This document shows positions 61,415 to 64,000 of a DNA stretch of 64,000 nt, one piece after another (the first letter of the stretch is position 1; each line of letters begins with the position of its first letter). The position numbers and the translations under genes were made by a program. The stretch is taken from contig CABWZI010000003.1 of NCBI GenBank assembly GCA_902509905.1, forward strand, positions 53,542-117,541. The letters run 5' to 3'. The notes beneath the pieces are model-generated. The model searched no databases. It saw only the letters and a list, made by a program, of their open reading frames with translations, and was not told where the DNA came from. This DNA comes from an uncultured Gammaproteobacteria bacterium. GTDB taxonomy: Bacteria > Pseudomonadota > Gammaproteobacteria > PS1 > Pseudothioglobaceae.

Positions 61415-61785
61415 TGACAGTCCAGCACAAGCACCTCATCGTTAGGGCTGAGGTTAATCAGCCTCCAACTGATCAGAAGTGGGCTCATACCTGGCTGACA
61501 GATCTCGTCTCTAAAATTGGCATGCAAATCTGCCAGGGACCGATTACCACGTATCTGGATATGCCAGGCAATAGAGGTCTAACTGGGTTAGTGATTATCG
61601 AAACATCTCATATAGCACTGCACTGCTGGGATGAATCAGAACCTGGCTTAATGCAGCTTGATGTCTATACTTGCGGAGACCTTCAAACAGAGGTTATCTT
61701 TGAAGAGATTAAGCAATTTGAACCTGTTAAAGTAGAATATAAGTTTCTAGACAGAGAGCACCATTTAACTGAAATCGATTTATAA
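61414..61785 (+). CDS. SpeD-like (AdoMet decarboxylase family) protein with altered processing site
   Basis: 123 residues, the length of bacterial class 1b S-adenosylmethionine decarboxylase. ETSHIALHCWDESE aligns with the family's ESHxxIHTWPE core: S65 would be the pyruvoyl serine, H70 the processing histidine and C87 (VYTCG) the catalytic cysteine. The residue before the serine is Thr, where the family has Glu. No spermidine synthase is next door. Such homologues may act on another amino acid (some have been found to be arginine or ornithine decarboxylases). Overlaps the upstream small gene by one base. Confidence 0.75.
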   Translation: MTVQHKHLIVRAEVNQPPTDQKWAHTWLTDLVSKIGMQICQGPITTYLDMPGNRGLTGLVIIETSHIALHCWDESEPGLMQLDVYTCGDLQTEVIFEEIKQFEPVKVEYKFLDREHHLTEIDL

Positions 61786-61813
61786 TCTCTTTTGAATAAT
61801 TAATCTCAAAAAA

Positions 61814-62758
61814 ATGAACACATATAAAGTAGCAGTCATTCAAGAATCTCCTGTTTTTCTTGATAAAGAAAAGACAATCATAAAAGCAGTATCGCTTATA
61901 GAAGAAGCGGCTAGGTCGGATGCAAAATTAATTGTTTTTCCTGAAACTTTTATACCTGGCTATCCAGACTGGATGTGGCGATTAAGGCCAGCCAATGATC
62001 AAGATTTGACAGACGAAATTCACGCAAAATTGCTCAGCAATTCAGTGAACTTGAAGAATAATGATTTAGAAAATATTTGTAAAGCCGCTCAGAAACATTC
62101 CGTTACTGTCATCTGTAATATTAATGAGCGTGATCCTAAAAATAGCCAGACAACTATTTACAATACAAACATCATAATAAGCAGTAAAGGTGAGATCATT
62201 AATCGACATCGAAAGTTGATGCCAACGAACCCTGAAAGGATGGTTTGGGGATTTGGAGATGCCTCAGGTCTTAAGGTTGTTGATACGCCATGCGGCAAGC
62301 TCGGCAGCCTCATCTGTTGGGAGAATTATATGCCCCTTGCAAGATATGCCTTGTACGCTCAAGGCGTTGAAGTTTATGTTGCTCCGACTTGGGATCAGGG
62401 TGATGCCTGGATCTCTTCAATGAAACATATCGCTAAGGAAGGTGCGTGCTGGGTTATTGGGAGCGGAAGTGCAATAAAAGCGAGCGATATTCCCAAATCA
62501 TTCCCCGGAAGAGAGGCTCTTTATCCTGACCCTAATGAATGGATTAATACTGGCGACTCTGTGGTCATTGCCCCTGGAGGCACTTTAGTTGCTGGACCGA
62601 TGAACAAAGAGCAAGGTATTTTATATGCCGATATTGATGTTTCTAAGTCCGCATCAGCGCATAGAAAATTAGATGTAGCGGGTCATTATTCTCGGCCTGA
62701 TATTTTCAAGTTGATTGTTAATAATGAGAGCCAAAGCCCAGTACATTTTAAAGATTGA
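61814..62758 (+). CDS. Nitrilase family carbon-nitrogen hydrolase
   Basis: 314 residues with the catalytic triad E44 (VFPETFIPGYPDW), K134 (RHRKLMPT) and C168 (GSLICWENYMPLARYAL). The PGYPDW and ICWENYMPLAR stretches are typical of true nitrilases (nitrile to acid) rather than amidases or carbamoylases. It lies 28 bases after the SpeD-like gene and 53 bases before the Old Yellow Enzyme-type gene, so the three may share one pathway. The nitrile substrate is unknown. Confidence 0.9.
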   Translation: MNTYKVAVIQESPVFLDKEKTIIKAVSLIEEAARSDAKLIVFPETFIPGYPDWMWRLRPANDQDLTDEIHAKLLSNSVNLKNNDLENICKAAQKHSVTVICNINERDPKNSQTTIYNTNIIISSKGEIINRHRKLMPTNPERMVWGFGDASGLKVVDTPCGKLGSLICWENYMPLARYALYAQGVEVYVAPTWDQGDAWISSMKHIAKEGACWVIGSGSAIKASDIPKSFPGREALYPDPNEWINTGDSVVIAPGGTLVAGPMNKEQGILYADIDVSKSASAHRKLDVAGHYSRPDIFKLIVNNESQSPVHFKD

Positions 62759-62811
62759 TTCTATTTTTTACCCATTGATTATGAATAATGTGGGCATAAT
62801 TTATTAGAGAT

Positions 62812-63897
62812 ATGAAAGACCTACTAAGCCCCCTATCTTTTTCTAGAGGCCCAATCCTGAAGAACCGTTTCATGTTGTCTCCTTTAACGAATACCCAGAG
62901 CTTTGAAGACGGAAAACTCTCAGATGATGAATTTAGATGGCTCACGATGCGCGCAGAGGGTGGTTTTGGACTTACCATGACCTGCGCTTCACATGTACAG
63001 GCCATTGGTAAAGGGTTTCCAGGACAGCTAGGTGTCTTCTCAGATGATCACCTTGAAGGCTTAAAACGACTCTCGTCAACAATCAAAGATAGTGGGAGCG
63101 TTGCTATTAGTCAGTTGCACCATGCAGGGATGAGGTCTCCTGAAGAATTAATTGGACAGAGACCTGTTTGTCCTTCTGACAATGAAAAACATAACGCTAG
63201 AGGGCTCTCAATAGATGAGGTTAAAAACCTTAGAGATGACTTTATTAAAGCGGCCATTCGCTCTGAACAAGCAGGATTTGATGGAGTGGAGCTTCATGGT
63301 GCTCATGGATACATCTTGGCGCAATTTTTAAGCCCTGAGATTAACAAGCGTGATGATCACTATGGGCAAACCCTAAGAAATCGCTCAAGACTGCTTTTTG
63401 AAATTATTGATGGTATCAGAAGAGATTGCAACCCAAACTTTATTGTTGGGGTTCGGCTATCACCTGAAAGGTTTGGGTTGAAGCTTGGAGAGATTACCAC
63501 TCTTGCACAGGAGCTCATGACCTCTAATAAGATTGACTTTTTAGATATGTCTCTATGGGACGTCTTTAAAGAGCCCGAAGAAGAGTCTTTTCAAGGCAAA
63601 AAACTCATCTCTTATTTCACAGAGCTGGACAGAGGTCATACAAAGCTAGGCGTTGCTGGATCAATAAGAACCCCTGGTGATGCCGAAAAGACTATGGCTG
63701 AAGGGGTTGACTGGGTTATGCTTGGAAGGGCTGCGATTTTGCATCACAACTTTCCTCAAATGTATGAAGCCGATCGAAACTTTTCACCAATCGAGATTCC
63801 AGTGTCAGAGCAGTATCTATCAGATGAAGGCGTTTCGGAAAAATTCATTGAATACCTTAGAAAGTGGAAATTCGTCTCAGAGCCAAATCAAGATTAG
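62812..63897 (+). CDS. NADH:flavin oxidoreductase / Old Yellow Enzyme family
   Basis: 361 residues with the OYE TIM-barrel motifs: LKNRFMLSPLTNTQ, QLHHAGMR, DGVELHGAHGYILAQFLSP and INKRDDHYG near residue 185, then GVAGSIRTPGDAEK and GVDWVMLGRAAI at the C-terminus (FMN phosphate loop). It would reduce activated alkenes or similar substrates with FMN. It is the last gene of the plus-strand run starting at 61157; the 3' end is followed by about 50 bases before an opposite-strand gene fragment. Confidence 0.92.
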   Translation: MKDLLSPLSFSRGPILKNRFMLSPLTNTQSFEDGKLSDDEFRWLTMRAEGGFGLTMTCASHVQAIGKGFPGQLGVFSDDHLEGLKRLSSTIKDSGSVAISQLHHAGMRSPEELIGQRPVCPSDNEKHNARGLSIDEVKNLRDDFIKAAIRSEQAGFDGVELHGAHGYILAQFLSPEINKRDDHYGQTLRNRSRLLFEIIDGIRRDCNPNFIVGVRLSPERFGLKLGEITTLAQELMTSNKIDFLDMSLWDVFKEPEEESFQGKKLISYFTELDRGHTKLGVAGSIRTPGDAEKTMAEGVDWVMLGRAAILHHNFPQMYEADRNFSPIEIPVSEQYLSDEGVSEKFIEYLRKWKFVSEPNQD

Positions 63898-63946
63898 AAT
63901 TCGCTAATGAATTGATCTTCTTTGAGTTTAATTAGCTTCCTAAGAA

Positions 63947-64000
63947 TTAAAAGAAAATTTTGCCTTTATAGGGCTTAATTGATCCCTTCCCAAGATCATG
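63947..64000 (-). CDS. C-terminal end of a minus-strand gene (window edge)
   Basis: Reading minus from the window edge, 17 codons (HDLGKGSIKPYKGKIFF) end in TAA at 63947-63949. The composition looks coding, and the gene would continue beyond the window. No family can be named from 17 residues; confidence is low. Confidence 0.35.
   Translation of the reverse strand, partial: HDLGKGSIKPYKGKIFF

Overview
The window is chromosomal DNA from an AT-rich, gene-dense bacterium with short intergenic gaps. The gene order (aroA)-tyrA-hisC-pheA, the glyA-nrdR-radA operon, a CreBC-like two-component pair, DjlA and the BtuB-type receptor suggest a marine, streamlined gammaproteobacterium. SUP05/Thioglobaceae-like lineages would fit, but that placement is inference. 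I saw no rRNA, tRNA, CRISPR array or insertion sequence. The only mobile-element hints are a lone AlpA-type regulator (59.8-60.0 kb) and a small element bounded by 24-25 bp inverted repeats (16.4 kb).

Layout. 1-3.6 kb: aromatic amino acid operon on the minus strand, with aroA cut by the window edge. 3.7-6.3 kb: cobalamin riboswitch, BtuB-like receptor and corrinoid adenosyltransferase. 6.3-9.4 kb: glyA-nrdR-radA. 9.7-13.9 kb: D-amino-acid dehydrogenase, alanine racemase, PhyH dioxygenase, cupin and a DUF1185 protein. 13.9-16.3 kb: MFS transporter, GIY-YIG protein, exported peroxiredoxin, small ORF. 16.4-18.8 kb: structured inverted-repeat element and two-component system. 18.9-22.2 kb: ETF beta, ETF alpha and ETF-ubiquinone oxidoreductase.

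22.2-32.1 kb is the most distinctive catabolic block. On the minus strand lie a tripartite tricarboxylate transporter (tctA-tctB-tctC), a 967-residue fusion of a SauS-like acylating aldehyde dehydrogenase to an AMP-forming CoA ligase, and a phosphate acetyltransferase. Divergent from it are a GntR/HutC regulator, a class II aldolase and a class V aminotransferase-fold enzyme. Two 14-bp palindromes sit between the halves. The parts match a sulfoacetate-type route (import, CoA activation, reduction to the aldehyde, cleavage by an unlinked Xsc, Pta), but the substrate is inferred and Xsc is not here.

32.1-41 kb: a 49-residue CDGSH-like protein too short for routine calling, LysR regulator, PanB-like protein with PhyH oxygenase, zinc ribbon protein, pseudouridine catabolism (psuK-psuG), FeS photolyase and UshA-like nucleotidase. 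41-50.3 kb: RND pump without an adaptor, alpha/beta hydrolase with a luciferase-like oxidoreductase, uridine phosphorylase-like enzyme, three tiny membrane proteins in a row, TIGR02450 protein, YwqK-like repeat protein, GGCT-fold protein and Asp/Asn hydroxylase-like protein. 50.4-58.2 kb: a 1963-residue autotransporter with nine 114-residue Ig-like repeats, and a TPR/2OG-oxygenase fusion. 58.3-64 kb: DjlA, AlpA-like regulator, YeiH-type exporter, SpeD-like protein, nitrilase and an Old Yellow Enzyme relative.

Nucleotide salvage (UshA-like, PsuGK, uridine phosphorylase-like), B12 scavenging, D-amino acid use and possible organosulfonate use suggest a heterotroph living on dissolved organic matter.
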